The position numbers were made by a program, and so were the translations under genes. Of a DNA stretch of 64,000 nt, positions 29,333 through 39,240 are shown piece by piece (the first letter of the stretch is position 1; each line of letters begins with the position of its first letter). Source of the DNA: Pseudomonas chlororaphis subsp. piscium. GTDB taxonomy: Bacteria > Pseudomonadota > Gammaproteobacteria > Pseudomonadales > Pseudomonadaceae. The notes under the pieces are model-generated. The model was not told the DNA's origin. It worked only from the letters and a program-made list of their open reading frames with translations, and ran no database searches. The DNA is taken from contig NZ_CP027707.1 in NCBI RefSeq assembly GCF_003850345.1, positions 6,811,001 to 6,875,000 on the forward strand, written 5' to 3'.

Positions 29333-30826
29333 TTACAGCTTGATCCAGGTCGCCTTCAGCTCGGTGTACTTGTCGAACGCGTGCAGCGACTTGTCGCGAC
29401 CGTTGCCCGACTGCTTGAAGCCGCCGAACGGTGCGGTCATGTCGCCGCCGTCATACTGGTTGATCCAGACGCTGCCGGCACGCAGCGCCTTGGCGGTCAG
29501 GTGGGCCTTGGAGATATTGGCCGTCCATACCGCCGCGGCCAGGCCATAAGGCGTGTCGTTGGCGATCTGGATGGCTTCTTCCACCGTGTCGAAGGCGATG
29601 ACCGAAAGCACCGGGCCGAAGATCTCTTCCTGAGCAATCTTCATCGCGTTGCTGACGCCGTCGAAGATGGTCGGCTCAACATAAGTCCCGCCGGTTTCCT
29701 GCAGGGTGCGCTTGCCGCCCACCACCAGTTTGGCGCCGTCGGCATGGCCGGACTCGATGTACGACAGCACGGTGTTCATCTGCTGGGTATCCACCAGCGC
29801 GCCGACGTTGGTGGCCGGGTCCAGCGGGTTGCCCGGTTTCCAGGCCTTGAGGGCCTCGATCACCAGCGGCAGGAATTTATCCTTGATCGAGCGCTCCACC
29901 AGCAGGCGCGAACCGGCGGTGCAGACTTCGCCCTGGTTGAAGGCAATGGCGCTGGCCGCGGATTCGGCCGCGGCCTGCAGGTCCGGGGCATCGGCGAACA
30001 CGATGTTCGGGCTCTTGCCGCCCGCCTCCAGCCAGACGCGCTTCATGTTCGACTCGCCGGAGTAGACCATCAGTTGCTTGGCGATCTTGGTCGAACCGGT
30101 GAACACCAGGGTATCGACGTCCATGTGCAGGGCCAGGGCCTTGCCCACGGTGTGGCCATAACCTGGCAGCACGTTGAGCACGCCGGCCGGGATCCCGGCC
30201 TCGACGGCCAGGGCAGCGATACGGATAGCGGTCAGCGGCGATTTTTCCGACGGCTTGAGGATCACCGAGTTACCGGTGGACAGCGCCGGACCGAGTTTCC
30301 AGCAGGCCATCATCAACGGGAAGTTCCACGGCACGATGGCGCCGACCACGCCCACTGGCTCGCGAGTCACCAGGCCCAGCTGGTCGTGAGGAGTGGCGGC
30401 AACTTCGTCGTAGATCTTGTCGATGGCTTCGCCGCTCCAGCTCAGCGCTTGCGCCGCGCCCGGAACGTCGATGCCCAGGGAGTCGCTGATCGGCTTGCCC
30501 ATGTCCAGGGTTTCAAGCAGGGCCAGCTCTTCGGCGTGCTTCTTCAGCAGGCCGGCAAAACGAATCATGGTGGCTTTGCGCTTGGTCGGCGCCAGGCGCG
30601 ACCAGACGCCGGAGTTGAAGGTGGCGCGGGCGTTTTCCACGGCACGTTGCGCGTCGGCGGCGTCACAGCTGGCAATACTGGCCAGCAGACGGCCATCGAC
30701 CGGGCTGATGCATTCGAAGGTTTCGTTGGAAACGGCGGCGGTGTATTCACCATTGATGTAGGCGCGGCCTTCGATTTTCAGCTCGCGGGCGCGTTGTTCC
30801 CAATCGGCTCGAGTCAGGGTGGTCAT
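29333..30826 (-). CDS. kauB: KauB-type aldehyde dehydrogenase
   Basis: This 497-residue NAD(P)+-dependent aldehyde dehydrogenase has the catalytic Cys in FNQGEVCTAGSR (~302), the general base Glu in WLEAGGKSPN (~268), VPWNFPLMM for cofactor-site geometry and the glycine motif FTGSTKIAK. KauB/PuuC enzymes oxidise gamma-glutamyl-aminoaldehydes and 4-guanidinobutyraldehyde to the acids in polyamine and arginine catabolism. They follow the PauB oxidase, also in this window. The position equals PA5312. It is divergent from a cupin gene with a shared palindromic control region. It is probably repressed by PauR. Confidence 0.9.
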   Translation of the reverse strand: MTTLTRADWEQRARELKIEGRAYINGEYTAAVSNETFECISPVDGRLLASIASCDAADAQRAVENARATFNSGVWSRLAPTKRKATMIRFAGLLKKHAEELALLETLDMGKPISDSLGIDVPGAAQALSWSGEAIDKIYDEVAATPHDQLGLVTREPVGVVGAIVPWNFPLMMACWKLGPALSTGNSVILKPSEKSPLTAIRIAALAVEAGIPAGVLNVLPGYGHTVGKALALHMDVDTLVFTGSTKIAKQLMVYSGESNMKRVWLEAGGKSPNIVFADAPDLQAAAESAASAIAFNQGEVCTAGSRLLVERSIKDKFLPLVIEALKAWKPGNPLDPATNVGALVDTQQMNTVLSYIESGHADGAKLVVGGKRTLQETGGTYVEPTIFDGVSNAMKIAQEEIFGPVLSVIAFDTVEEAIQIANDTPYGLAAAVWTANISKAHLTAKALRAGSVWINQYDGGDMTAPFGGFKQSGNGRDKSLHAFDKYTELKATWIKL

Positions 30827-30961
30827 GCGAGTGTCCTCCTCTTGTTGGATACAGGCGCCACGCGATCGATGCCGGCACCTTCAGGAATTCTGCCCGGCCA
30901 GCCTGCTTCGGCCCATGGCATTCGCCACCCTAAACCAGCGGCACCCGAAGTTTCAATATAT

Positions 30962-31012
30962 TTGACAGGGGCCGGGCAAACGCCATTGCTATGTTCATTT
31001 TAATAAACATAG
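30962..31012 (+). promoter_or_regulatory. -35 element and palindromic operator upstream of cupin gene
   Basis: TTGACA (30962-30967) is a consensus -35. A 24-base imperfect palindrome follows at 30989-31012 (arms CTATGTT and AACATAG, AT-rich centre, 10 of 12 positions paired) where the -10 and start site should be. It lies between kauB and the cupin gene, so it may control both. Confidence 0.5.
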
Positions 31013-31061
31013 ACTTTGGGCTTTCCAGCCACTCGCAGCGCAATCAGGGGGGAATACCAGC

Positions 31062-31424
31062 ATGAACATCCAGGACATCGTCGACTTCAATCAGGCCAAC
31101 ACTGCGCCCGAGCGGTACCGCCCCGCCCAGGAAAAAGTCCTCAAGGGCGACCCTGAACAAACCGTCTTCAACCACTACAACAGCCCGTGCGGCCAGATGA
31201 ACGCCGGGGTCTGGGAAGGCGCGGTCGGCCAGTGGACGGTGAGCTACACCGAGCACGAGTACTGCGAGATCGTGCAGGGGGTTTCGGTCCTGCGTGACGG
31301 CGAAGGCAATGCCAAGACCTTGCGCGCCGGCGATCGCTTCGTCATTCCCGCTGGCTTCAAGGGCACCTGGGAGGTGCTGGAGCCGTGCCGCAAGATCTAT
31401 GTGATCTTCGAACCGAAAGCCTGA
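31062..31424 (+). CDS. Cupin-domain protein (Cupin_3 type)
   Basis: This 120-residue single-domain cupin is of the ethanolamine-utilisation/ureidoglycine type. The strands WTVSYTEHEYCEIVQGVSVL and AGDRFVIPAGFKGTWEVLE give the two cupin motifs; the metal-ligand set appears incomplete (H/E only in motif 1). These proteins often bind small amines or act as accessory sensors. Divergence from kauB suggests a link to polyamine metabolism, but no activity can be assigned. The AT-rich promoter and palindrome upstream imply tight regulation. Confidence 0.75.
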   Translation: MNIQDIVDFNQANTAPERYRPAQEKVLKGDPEQTVFNHYNSPCGQMNAGVWEGAVGQWTVSYTEHEYCEIVQGVSVLRDGEGNAKTLRAGDRFVIPAGFKGTWEVLEPCRKIYVIFEPKA

Positions 31425-31433
31425 ACCCCAGGC

Positions 31434-31467
31434 ACAAAAAAACCCGCTTGAAGGCGGGTTTTTTTGT
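31434..31467. terminator. Bidirectional terminator cupin / rpmG
   Basis: CCCGC (31443-31447) pairs with GCGGG (31454-31458), and the stem is extended on both sides by a 7-base A-run and a 7-base T-run. It stops both the cupin and the rpmBG transcripts. Confidence 0.9.
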
Positions 31468-31482
31468 CAGAAGAAAAATCAA

Positions 31483-31638
31483 TTACTTGATTTTGCCTTC
31501 CTTGTAGATCACGTGCTTACGAACAACCGGATCATATTTCTTGATCTCGATTTTGTCCGGAGTAGTGCGCTTGTTCTTGTCGGTAGTGTAGAAGTGACCA
31601 GTACCGGCGCTCGAAATCAAACGAATCAATTCACGCAT
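31483..31638 (-). CDS. rpmG: 50S ribosomal protein L33
   Basis: Translation of the minus strand from the ATG at 31638 gives 51 residues, [19 protein letters not shown] then [17 protein letters not shown], ending YKEGKIK. This is the compact cysteine-free (zinc-independent) L33 form. It follows rpmB by 11 bases in the same operon, matching the rpmB-rpmG order across proteobacteria. Ribosome-binding site GGGAGC lies upstream. Confidence 0.97.
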   Translation of the reverse strand: MRELIRLISSAGTGHFYTTDKNKRTTPDKIEIKKYDPVVRKHVIYKEGKIK

Positions 31639-31649
31639 GATTAGCTCCC

Positions 31650-31883
31650 TTAAACCTTGCCATCGCGACGAAGTTCGGCCAGCACGACATCAATGCCACG
31701 CTTGTCGATGATACGCATGCCTTTGGCAGATACGCGCAGACGCACAAAACGTTTCTCGGACTCAACCCAGAAGCGGTGATGCTGCAGGTTCGGCAGGAAA
31801 CGACGACGGGTTTTGTTGTTTGCGTGGGAAATGTTATTCCCAGTCACCGGACCCTTACCGGTAACTTGACAGACTCTCGACAT
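31650..31883 (-). CDS. rpmB: 50S ribosomal protein L28
   Basis: This 77-residue L28 has the typical [20 protein letters not shown] start and [19 protein letters not shown]. It keeps only one N-terminal cysteine, so like L33 it appears to be the zinc-free version. It is first gene of rpmB-rpmG. A promoter lies ~150 bases upstream, giving an unusually long leader with alternative hairpins (see separate entry). Confidence 0.97.
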   Translation of the reverse strand: MSRVCQVTGKGPVTGNNISHANNKTRRRFLPNLQHHRFWVESEKRFVRLRVSAKGMRIIDKRGIDVVLAELRRDGKV

Positions 31884-31898
31884 GCCTCAGCCCTCTAA

Positions 31899-31927
31899 AA
31901 CCACATGCCCAACCCGGCATGGGTTGG
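31899..31927 (-). promoter_or_regulatory. Alternative hairpins in rpmB leader
   Basis: In the rpmB mRNA, CCAACCC-ATGCC-GGGTTGG (31927-31909) forms a 7-bp hairpin. The overlapping CATGCC-GGGTTG-GGCATG (about 31921-31904) forms a different 6-bp hairpin nearer the start codon. The two cannot form together. Mutually exclusive leader hairpins are common where ribosomal proteins control their own messages. Confidence 0.4.
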
Positions 31928-32031
31928 CCGCTTAATCTCTCAGTCATTTGGCGCCAGGCGCCGCGTTTCTTTAGGGTCTTACCGGCTACACCTACAAGCG
32001 AAGGAACCGGGCCCCTAGAAAAGAGCGCTGC

Positions 32032-32060
32032 TTTATACCAGAAAGACCCCGTAGCAACAA
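32032..32060 (-). promoter_or_regulatory. rpmB promoter
   Basis: Reading leftward, TTGTTG (32060-32055) and TATAAA (32037-32032) are 17 bp apart, a good sigma-70 promoter. The start near 32025 gives a leader of about 140 nt. Confidence 0.6.
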
Positions 32061-32429
32061 CAGCCGGTGTGCTTTGGATTTCGAAAAGTCCCTGTTTTCT
32101 GGCTCCGGATGCCTGCACCAAAGGCTGGCGCCATGGCTGACCGCTCGTCGCAGAATAAATTTTCCGCGGGCGAATCAGGCGGCAAAACCGGCATGAACAA
32201 CCACTGTGACGGTCACTCCAGGTCAATTATATGGAAAAAGCCTCTGTCAATTTATGCCTGATGTGACCATGGCAGCCGGCCGCAGAGAGGCTTGGCACAG
32301 CAATAAGCGCAAAGCTTTCCAGCCCGCAGGCCAAAAAAGGGGATAGTCATTTTCCAGCGAGGCCACTAGGGTAAGCCTTTTCCAGACTGCACTCGCAGAT
32401 GGGCCTTCGATCTGCAAAGGAAGCCAAAC
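32061..32429. other. Intergenic region upstream of peptide-binding protein gene
   Basis: About 370 bases with no supported gene. Short ORFs here lack ribosome-binding sites and family features. The right end carries AAGGAAG (32418-32424) as ribosome-binding site for the next gene. No clear operator or terminator was seen. Confidence 0.5.
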
Positions 32430-34019
32430 ATGCGCCTCGCTGCCCTCCCGCTCCTGTTCGCCCCTCTTCTTCTGAGCCCGCTGGCCCACGCCGCTGCGTT
32501 AAGCGTGTGCACCGAGGCCAGCCCGGAAGGTTTCGACGTGGTGCAGTACAACTCGCTGACCACCACCAACGCCTCGGCCGACGTGCTGATGAATCGCCTG
32601 GTGGACTTCGACGCCAGCAGCGGCAAGGTGGTACCGAGCCTGGCCGACAGCTGGGAAGTCTCAGCCGACGGCCTGACCTATGTGTTCAAGCTGCACCCGA
32701 AAGTGAAGTTTCACCGCACCCCGTACTTCAACCCGAGCCGCGAGCTGACCGCCGAAGACGTGAAGTTCAGCTTCGACCGCATGCTCGACCCGGCCAACCC
32801 CTGGCATAAAGTGGCGCAGAGCGGTTATCCCCATGCCCAGTCGTTGCAGCTGCCGGCGCTGATCAAGAAGATCGACGCTCTGGATCCGCTGACCCTGCGC
32901 TTCACCCTCGACCATGCCGATTCGACCTTCCTCGCCACCCTGAGCATGGGGTTTGCGTCGATCTACTCCGCCGAATACGCCGACCAACTGCTCAAGGCCG
33001 GCACCCAGGACAAGCTCAACAGTCAGCCGATCGGCACCGGGCCCTTCGTTTTCGGCCGCTTCCAGAAAGACGCCTCGATCCGCTACAAGGCCAACCCCGA
33101 CTACTTTGCCGGCAAGCCGGCAGTGGACTCGCTGATCTTCGCCATCACCCCGGACGCCAACGTGCGCCTGCAGAAGCTGCGCCGCAACGAATGCCAGATC
33201 GCCCTGTCGCCCAAGCCGCTGGACGTGACCGCCGCGCTTGAAGAGCCGGCGCTCAAGGTCGAGAAAACCGCGGCCTTCATGACCGCGTTCGTCGCCATCA
33301 ACAGCCAGCACCCGCCGCTGGACAAACCTGAAGTGCGCCAGGCCATCAACCTCGCCTTCGACAAGGCCAACTACCTGAAAGCGGTCTTCGAAAACACCGC
33401 GGAACCCGCCAACGGCCCCTTCCCGCCCAACACCTGGAGCTACGCCAAGGAGCTGCCGGGCTACGCTCACGACCCAGCAAAAGCGCGCCAACTGCTGGCC
33501 AAGGCCGGCCTGAAAGACGGTTTCCAGACCACGATCTGGACCCGCCCTTCCGGCAGCTTGCTGAACCCCAACCCGAGCCTGGGCGCGCAACAACTGCAAG
33601 CGGACCTGGCGGAAGTCGGGATCCAGGCGGAGATCCGCGTGATCGAATGGGGCGAACTGATCCGTCGAGCCAAGGCCGGTGAACACGACCTGCTGTTCAT
33701 GGGCTGGGCCGGCGACAACGGCGACCCGGATAACTTCCTCACCCCGCAGTTCACCTGCGCGGCGGTGAAGTCCGGGACCAACTTCGCCCGCTACTGCGAC
33801 CCGGGCCTGGACAAGCTGATCACCGCCGGCAAGACCACCACCGAGCAGGGTGTGCGCAGCAAGCTCTACCAGCAGGCGCAAACCCAGATCCAGCAGCAGG
33901 CCCTGTGGCTGCCGCTAGCCCATCCGACCGCCTTCGCCCTGACGCGCAAGGAAGTCCAGGGTTATCAGGTCAGCCCGTTCGGTCGCCAGGATTACTCGAA
34001 GGTCAGCCTCAAACCCTGA
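32430..34019 (+). CDS. Periplasmic peptide-binding protein (DppA-like)
   Basis: This is a 529-residue solute-binding protein of family 5 (SBP_bac_5). The Sec signal peptide (1-21) ends in LAHA|AA. Diagnostic stretches are DVLMNRLVDFDASSGKVVPS near the N-terminus, the family signature LTAEDVKFSFDRMLDP (~106-121), and FMGWAGDNGDPDNFLTPQF in the C-terminal lobe (~425), characteristic of DppA/SapA. It delivers di/oligopeptides to an ABC importer. No permease or ATPase gene lies next to it, so it must share a transporter encoded elsewhere. The position equals PA5317. Confidence 0.88.
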   Translation: MRLAALPLLFAPLLLSPLAHAAALSVCTEASPEGFDVVQYNSLTTTNASADVLMNRLVDFDASSGKVVPSLADSWEVSADGLTYVFKLHPKVKFHRTPYFNPSRELTAEDVKFSFDRMLDPANPWHKVAQSGYPHAQSLQLPALIKKIDALDPLTLRFTLDHADSTFLATLSMGFASIYSAEYADQLLKAGTQDKLNSQPIGTGPFVFGRFQKDASIRYKANPDYFAGKPAVDSLIFAITPDANVRLQKLRRNECQIALSPKPLDVTAALEEPALKVEKTAAFMTAFVAINSQHPPLDKPEVRQAINLAFDKANYLKAVFENTAEPANGPFPPNTWSYAKELPGYAHDPAKARQLLAKAGLKDGFQTTIWTRPSGSLLNPNPSLGAQQLQADLAEVGIQAEIRVIEWGELIRRAKAGEHDLLFMGWAGDNGDPDNFLTPQFTCAAVKSGTNFARYCDPGLDKLITAGKTTTEQGVRSKLYQQAQTQIQQQALWLPLAHPTAFALTRKEVQGYQVSPFGRQDYSKVSLKP

Positions 34020-34026
34020 CCGAGGG

Positions 34027-34701
34027 CTATATCCAGCCGTACTCGGCCATCGACAGTGGCTCGCCCTCGCCGACAATGAAATGGTCGAGTACGCGCACAT
34101 CCACCAGGTCCAGTGCCTCCGTGAGCCTGCGGGTCAGCACCCGATCCGCCTGGCTCGGCTCGGACACGCCCGAAGGATGGTTGTGGCACAGGATCAAGGC
34201 CGCCGCGTTGTGCGCCAGGGCACGCTTGACCACCTGCCGCGGATAGACGCTGGTGGTGTTGATCGAACCCTGGAACAGCGCCTCGAACGCCAGCACCCGG
34301 TGCTTGGAGTCAAGGAACAGACAACCGAAGACCTCATGCGGTTCATGCCGCAGCATCGCCTTGAGGTAGTCGCGAACCGCCACCGGGCTTTCCAGCACCG
34401 AATTGCGACTGAGCTTTTCCGCCAGGTGCCGCCGCGCCATTTCCAGCACCGCCTGCAATTGCACGAACTTGGCCGGGCCCAGGCCCAGCTGTCGGCTGAA
34501 GGTCAATTGGTCCGCCTCGAGCAGGCCACGCAGGCTGCCGAACTGATGCAACAGGTGTCGCGCCAGGTCGACCGCGCTTTTTCCGGCGACCCCGGTGCGC
34601 AGGAAGATCGCCAGCAATTCGGCGTCGGAAAGGGCCAGCGCGCCCTGCTCGAGAAGCTTCTCCCGCGGACGCTCCGCCGCAGGCCAGTCGCGAATGCTCA
34701 T
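34027..34701 (-). CDS. radC: RadC family JAB1/MPN protein
   Basis: The ATG at 34701 is taken as start (GGAGG 4 bases upstream), giving 224 residues. An N-terminal helix-hairpin-helix part ([20 protein letters not shown]) is joined to an MPN/JAMM metallo domain with [14 protein letters not shown] (~172-185) and the upstream [11 protein letters not shown]. The family was once tied to DNA repair, but its biochemical role is unsettled. It converges on the peptide-binding gene with 7 bases between stops and is divergent from coaBC. Confidence 0.93.
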   Translation of the reverse strand: MSIRDWPAAERPREKLLEQGALALSDAELLAIFLRTGVAGKSAVDLARHLLHQFGSLRGLLEADQLTFSRQLGLGPAKFVQLQAVLEMARRHLAEKLSRNSVLESPVAVRDYLKAMLRHEPHEVFGCLFLDSKHRVLAFEALFQGSINTTSVYPRQVVKRALAHNAAALILCHNHPSGVSEPSQADRVLTRRLTEALDLVDVRVLDHFIVGEGEPLSMAEYGWI

Positions 34702-34832
34702 AGCACCTCCATGTGTGTGGGCGCCGCTGTTCCATAGCGGTCGCTGTGCTATCTTAGCCCATCTTTTTGCGTGGATTTTCCCCTGGGGAGGGGGTGTTAC
34801 ACGCAGCAATCATTGAACTGAAAGGCAGGCCT

Positions 34833-36041
34833 ATGCAGCGGCTGTATCGGAAACGCATCGTTCTCGGCGTCGGCGGCGGCATCGCTGCCTATAAGAGCGC
34901 CGAGCTGGTTCGCCGACTCCTCGACCACGGCGCGGAAGTGCGGGTGGTCATGACCCGTGGCGGCAGTGAATTCATCACCCCACTGACCATGCAGGCCCTG
35001 TCCGGGCACCCGGTCCACCTGGACCTGCTCGACCCCGCGGCCGAAGCCGCCATGGGCCATATCGAACTGGCCAAATGGGCCGACCTGGTGCTAATCGCCC
35101 CGGCCACGGCCGACCTGATCGCCCGCCTGGCCCAAGGCATCGCCGACGACCTGCTGACCACCCTGGTCCTGGCCACCGATGCCACCGTCGCCATCGCCCC
35201 GGCGATGAACCAGGCCATGTGGCGCGACCCTGCCACCCAGGCCAACACCCAGTTGCTGCAAAGCCGCGGCCTGAAAGTCTTCGGTCCGGCGTCCGGCAGC
35301 CAGGCCTGCGGCGACGTCGGCCTCGGCCGCATGCTCGAAGCCAACGATCTGGCGCTGTGCGCCGCCGACTGCTTCCAGCACCTGGCACTGACCGGCAAAC
35401 ACGTGCTGATTACCGCCGGCCCGACCCAGGAAAACATCGACCCGGTGCGCTACATCACCAACCACAGTTCCGGGAAAATGGGCTTTGCCCTGGCCGAAGC
35501 CGCGGTCGAAGCCGGCGCCCGGGTGACCCTGATCACCGGCCCGGTGCACCTGCCGACCCCGGATCGCGTGACCCGCATCGACGTGGTCAGCGCCCGCGAC
35601 ATGCTCGCCGCCTGTGAGGCCGCCATCCCCTGCGACCTGTTCATCGCCTCGGCCGCGGTCGCGGACTACCGCCCGGAAGTCGTCGCCCCACAGAAATTAA
35701 AGAAAGACCCTACGAACGGCGACGGCCTGCTGCTGCAGATGGTGCGCAACCCGGACATCCTGGCCACCATCGCCACTCGCCCCGACCGTCCGTTCAGCGT
35801 CGGCTTCGCCGCCGAAACCGAACACTTGCTCGACTACGCTGCGCGCAAACTCAAGGACAAGAACCTCGACCTGATCGTCGCCAACGACGTGGCCAACCCG
35901 AGCATTGGCTTCAACAGCGAGGAAAACGCCTGCAGCGTGATTGACCGGGAGTTGCACGCAACTCTCTTCGCCCAGACCAGCAAGGGCAAGATTGCCCGCC
36001 AACTGATCTCTTTCATCGCCGAACGGCTGAACCAGGTTTAA
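34833..36041 (+). CDS. coaBC: Bifunctional CoaBC (Dfp), coenzyme A biosynthesis
   Basis: This 402-residue fusion couples phosphopantothenate and cysteine and then decarboxylates the product. The N-terminal FMN decarboxylase (CoaC) shows [35 protein letters not shown] and PAMNQAMW. The C-terminal CTP-dependent synthase (CoaB, ~185-402) shows [20 protein letters not shown] and ADYRPE with KLKKD. The ATG at 34833 is chosen by homology. It is 5 bases from dut, the usual coaBC-dut pair. Confidence 0.95.
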   Translation: MQRLYRKRIVLGVGGGIAAYKSAELVRRLLDHGAEVRVVMTRGGSEFITPLTMQALSGHPVHLDLLDPAAEAAMGHIELAKWADLVLIAPATADLIARLAQGIADDLLTTLVLATDATVAIAPAMNQAMWRDPATQANTQLLQSRGLKVFGPASGSQACGDVGLGRMLEANDLALCAADCFQHLALTGKHVLITAGPTQENIDPVRYITNHSSGKMGFALAEAAVEAGARVTLITGPVHLPTPDRVTRIDVVSARDMLAACEAAIPCDLFIASAAVADYRPEVVAPQKLKKDPTNGDGLLLQMVRNPDILATIATRPDRPFSVGFAAETEHLLDYAARKLKDKNLDLIVANDVANPSIGFNSEENACSVIDRELHATLFAQTSKGKIARQLISFIAERLNQV

Positions 36042-36046
36042 CTCGC

Positions 36047-36502
36047 ATGCACGCTTTACAAGCCAAGATCCTCGACCCACGCATCGGCAATGAATTCCCT
36101 CTGCCGCAGTACGCCACGCCAGGCTCCGCCGGCCTCGACCTGCGCGCCATGCTCAAGCAGGACACCATCCTGGAACCGGGCCAGACCCTGCTGATTCCTA
36201 CCGGCCTGTCCGTCTACATCGGCGATCCTGGCCTCGCCGCGCTGATCCTGCCGCGCTCCGGCCTGGGTCATAAACATGGCATCGTCCTGGGCAACCTGGT
36301 CGGCCTGATCGACTCCGATTACCAGGGCGAACTCATGGTTTCCTGCTGGAACCGTGGCCAGACCGCGTTCAACATCGCGGTGGGCGAACGCATTGCCCAG
36401 TTGGTACTGGTGCCCGTGGTCCAGGCGCACTTCGAAGTGGTCGAAGCCTTCGACGAAAGCCAGCGTGGCGCGGGCGGTTTCGGTCACTCCGGCAGCCATT
36501 AA
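36047..36502 (+). CDS. dut: dUTPase
   Basis: This 151-residue trimeric dUTP pyrophosphatase keeps uracil out of DNA and makes dUMP. All five motifs are present: [41 protein letters not shown] and the C-terminal arm [10 protein letters not shown]. It directly follows coaBC and is probably co-transcribed. Confidence 0.96.
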   Translation: MHALQAKILDPRIGNEFPLPQYATPGSAGLDLRAMLKQDTILEPGQTLLIPTGLSVYIGDPGLAALILPRSGLGHKHGIVLGNLVGLIDSDYQGELMVSCWNRGQTAFNIAVGERIAQLVLVPVVQAHFEVVEAFDESQRGAGGFGHSGSH

Positions 36503-36513
36503 GAAAAAAACGG

Positions 36514-36532
36514 GCCGAGCCAACAGCTCGGC
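36514..36532 (+). terminator. Hairpin after dut
   Basis: GCCGAGC-CAACA-GCTCGGC, a 7-bp stem 11 bases after the dut stop. It is preceded by seven A residues but not followed by a T-run, so termination on the + strand is doubtful. The rest of the 250-base gap to algC shows no further site I can support. Confidence 0.35.
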
Positions 36533-36755
36533 CTGAGATTGGCGGGCTGTGTTTCAACACTAAAATTCTGCTGCTTTACTCAGAGACTGAGCCGCCCGGA
36601 ATCAAGGCTGAAGGTGGTCGAAAAAGAGCTGACGCTCATCAGATGGCATTTTTGCACCATGAACCCAAGGGCAAAAACGCCGTCATACCCTTCAGTTTGA
36701 GCCTTCCGGTCAGTATTCCGGCCTGTCCTGCCCCCTTTTAGACGGAGCACCCCCA

Positions 36756-38156
36756 GTGATGAGCAATGCAGCCCAAGTCGTACCCAAGTTCCCTGAAAGC
36801 ATCTTTCGCGCTTACGACATTCGCGGAACCGTTCCGGAAACCCTAAACGCTGAAACCGCCTACTGGATCGGTCGCGCCATTGGCTCCGAGAGCCTGGCCC
36901 AAGGCGAACCCAACGTTTGCGTAGGCCGTGACGGTCGCCTTTCCGGCCCTGAGTTGGTGGAGCAACTGATCCAGGGCCTGCACGACAGTGGCTGCCACGT
37001 CAGCGATGTCGGCCTGGTACCGACACCGGCGCTGTATTACGCAGCCAACGTGCTGGCTGGCAAATCCGGGGTGATGCTGACCGGTAGCCACAACCCGTCG
37101 AACTACAACGGCTTCAAGATCGTCATCGCCGGCGATACCCTGGCCAACGAACAGATCCAGGCCCTGCACGATCGCCTCAAGACCAACAACCTGAGCAGCG
37201 GCCAGGGCAGCATCACCAAGGTCGACATCCTCGATCGCTACGGCAAGGAAATCACCGCCGACGTCAAACTCGCCCGTCGCCTGAAAGTGGTGGTCGACTG
37301 CGGCAACGGCGCGGCCGGCGTCATCGCGCCTCAGCTGATCGAAGCCCTGAACTGCGAAGTCATCCCGCTCTTCTGCGAAGTGGACGGCAACTTCCCCAAC
37401 CATCACCCGGATCCGGGCAAGCCCGAGAACCTGGAAGACCTGATCGCCAAGGTCGCAGAAACCAATGCCGATCTCGGCCTGGCTTTCGACGGTGACGGCG
37501 ACCGCGTCGGCGTAGTAACCAACACCGGCAGCATCGTCTTCCCCGATCGCCTGTTGATGCTGTTCGCCAAGGACGTGGTAGCACGCAACCCGGGCGCGGA
37601 GATCATCTTCGACGTCAAATGCACCCGCCGTCTGATCCCGCTGATCAAGGAGTACGGCGGTCGCCCACTCATGTGGAAGACCGGCCACTCGTTGATCAAA
37701 AAGAAAATGAAGCAGACCGGTGCGTTGCTGGCCGGTGAAATGAGCGGGCATGTCTTCTTCAAGGAACGCTGGTTCGGTTTCGACGACGGTATCTACAGCG
37801 CCGCGCGGCTGCTGGAGATCCTCAGCAAGGAAAAATCCAACGCGGAAGAGCTGTTTGCCACCTTCCCGAACGATATTTCTACGCCGGAAATCAATATCCA
37901 TGTGACCGAAGAGAGCAAATTCAGCATCATTGATGCGCTGCACGACGCGCAATGGGGCGAAGGCGCCGACCTGACCACCATCGACGGCGTACGAGTCGAC
38001 TACCCCAAAGGCTGGGGCCTGGTTCGCGCCTCCAACACCACGCCGGTGCTGGTACTGCGCTTCGAAGCCGATGACGAAGCCGAACTGCAGCGCATCAAGG
38101 ATGTGTTCCACACCCAGCTGAAACGTGTTGCACCTGACCTCCAACTACCGTTTTGA
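36756..38156 (+). CDS. algC: Phosphomannomutase/phosphoglucomutase AlgC
   Basis: This 466-residue alpha-D-phosphohexomutase has the catalytic phosphoserine in MLTGSHNPSNYNG (~108), the metal loop FDGDGDRVGV (~245), the sugar loop GEMSGHVFF (~328) and the phosphate-binding RASNTTPVLVLRFE (~424). It interconverts mannose/glucose 1- and 6-phosphates, feeding alginate, LPS, rhamnolipid and Psl-type polysaccharides. The ATG may be the first or second codon (36756/36759). It lies between dut and argB as in PAO1 (PA5322). Confidence 0.95.
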   Translation: MMSNAAQVVPKFPESIFRAYDIRGTVPETLNAETAYWIGRAIGSESLAQGEPNVCVGRDGRLSGPELVEQLIQGLHDSGCHVSDVGLVPTPALYYAANVLAGKSGVMLTGSHNPSNYNGFKIVIAGDTLANEQIQALHDRLKTNNLSSGQGSITKVDILDRYGKEITADVKLARRLKVVVDCGNGAAGVIAPQLIEALNCEVIPLFCEVDGNFPNHHPDPGKPENLEDLIAKVAETNADLGLAFDGDGDRVGVVTNTGSIVFPDRLLMLFAKDVVARNPGAEIIFDVKCTRRLIPLIKEYGGRPLMWKTGHSLIKKKMKQTGALLAGEMSGHVFFKERWFGFDDGIYSAARLLEILSKEKSNAEELFATFPNDISTPEINIHVTEESKFSIIDALHDAQWGEGADLTTIDGVRVDYPKGWGLVRASNTTPVLVLRFEADDEAELQRIKDVFHTQLKRVAPDLQLPF

Positions 38157-38195
38157 TTTTCTTCAAGCGCCTTTATTGAAGTGCCGGAGCCCTGA

Positions 38196-39101
<906 letters not shown>

Positions 39102-39110
39102 GCTCTGCAA

Positions 39111-39153
39111 ATAAAAAGACCCCGCCTGGCCAAGCCAGGCGGGGTCTTTTTAT
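39111..39153 (+). terminator. Strong terminator after argB
   Basis: A 20-bp uninterrupted stem (ATAAAAAGACCCCGCCTGGC with its complement, CAA loop) ends in TTTTTAT, 9 bases after the argB stop. Confidence 0.93.
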
Positions 39154-39162
39154 TGCGCCTTC

Positions 39163-39236
39163 TGTAGGAGCGGAGCTTGCCCGCGATAGCGGTGTATCAG
39201 GTTAGACCGCTATCGCGGGCAAGCCTCGCTCCTACA
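39163..39236. repeat. REPIN (inverted REP pair)
   Basis: REP copies at 39163-39187 and 39212-39236 face each other; a further complementary stretch (AGCGGT / ACCGCT) lies inside. The left copy has an altered centre (GGAGCGGAGC). It sits between argB and the pyrE stop, only 4 bases from the latter. Confidence 0.9.
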
Positions 39237-39240
39237 ATAC

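Noticed and set aside
32067..32261. 64-codon ORF between rpmB and the peptide-binding gene
   Set aside because: No ribosome-binding site, no family features, and it overlaps the rpmB promoter.
36640..36680. Possible sigma-54 promoter (TGGCATTTTTGCAC) before algC
   Set aside because: The GG and GC elements are 7 bases apart instead of 10.
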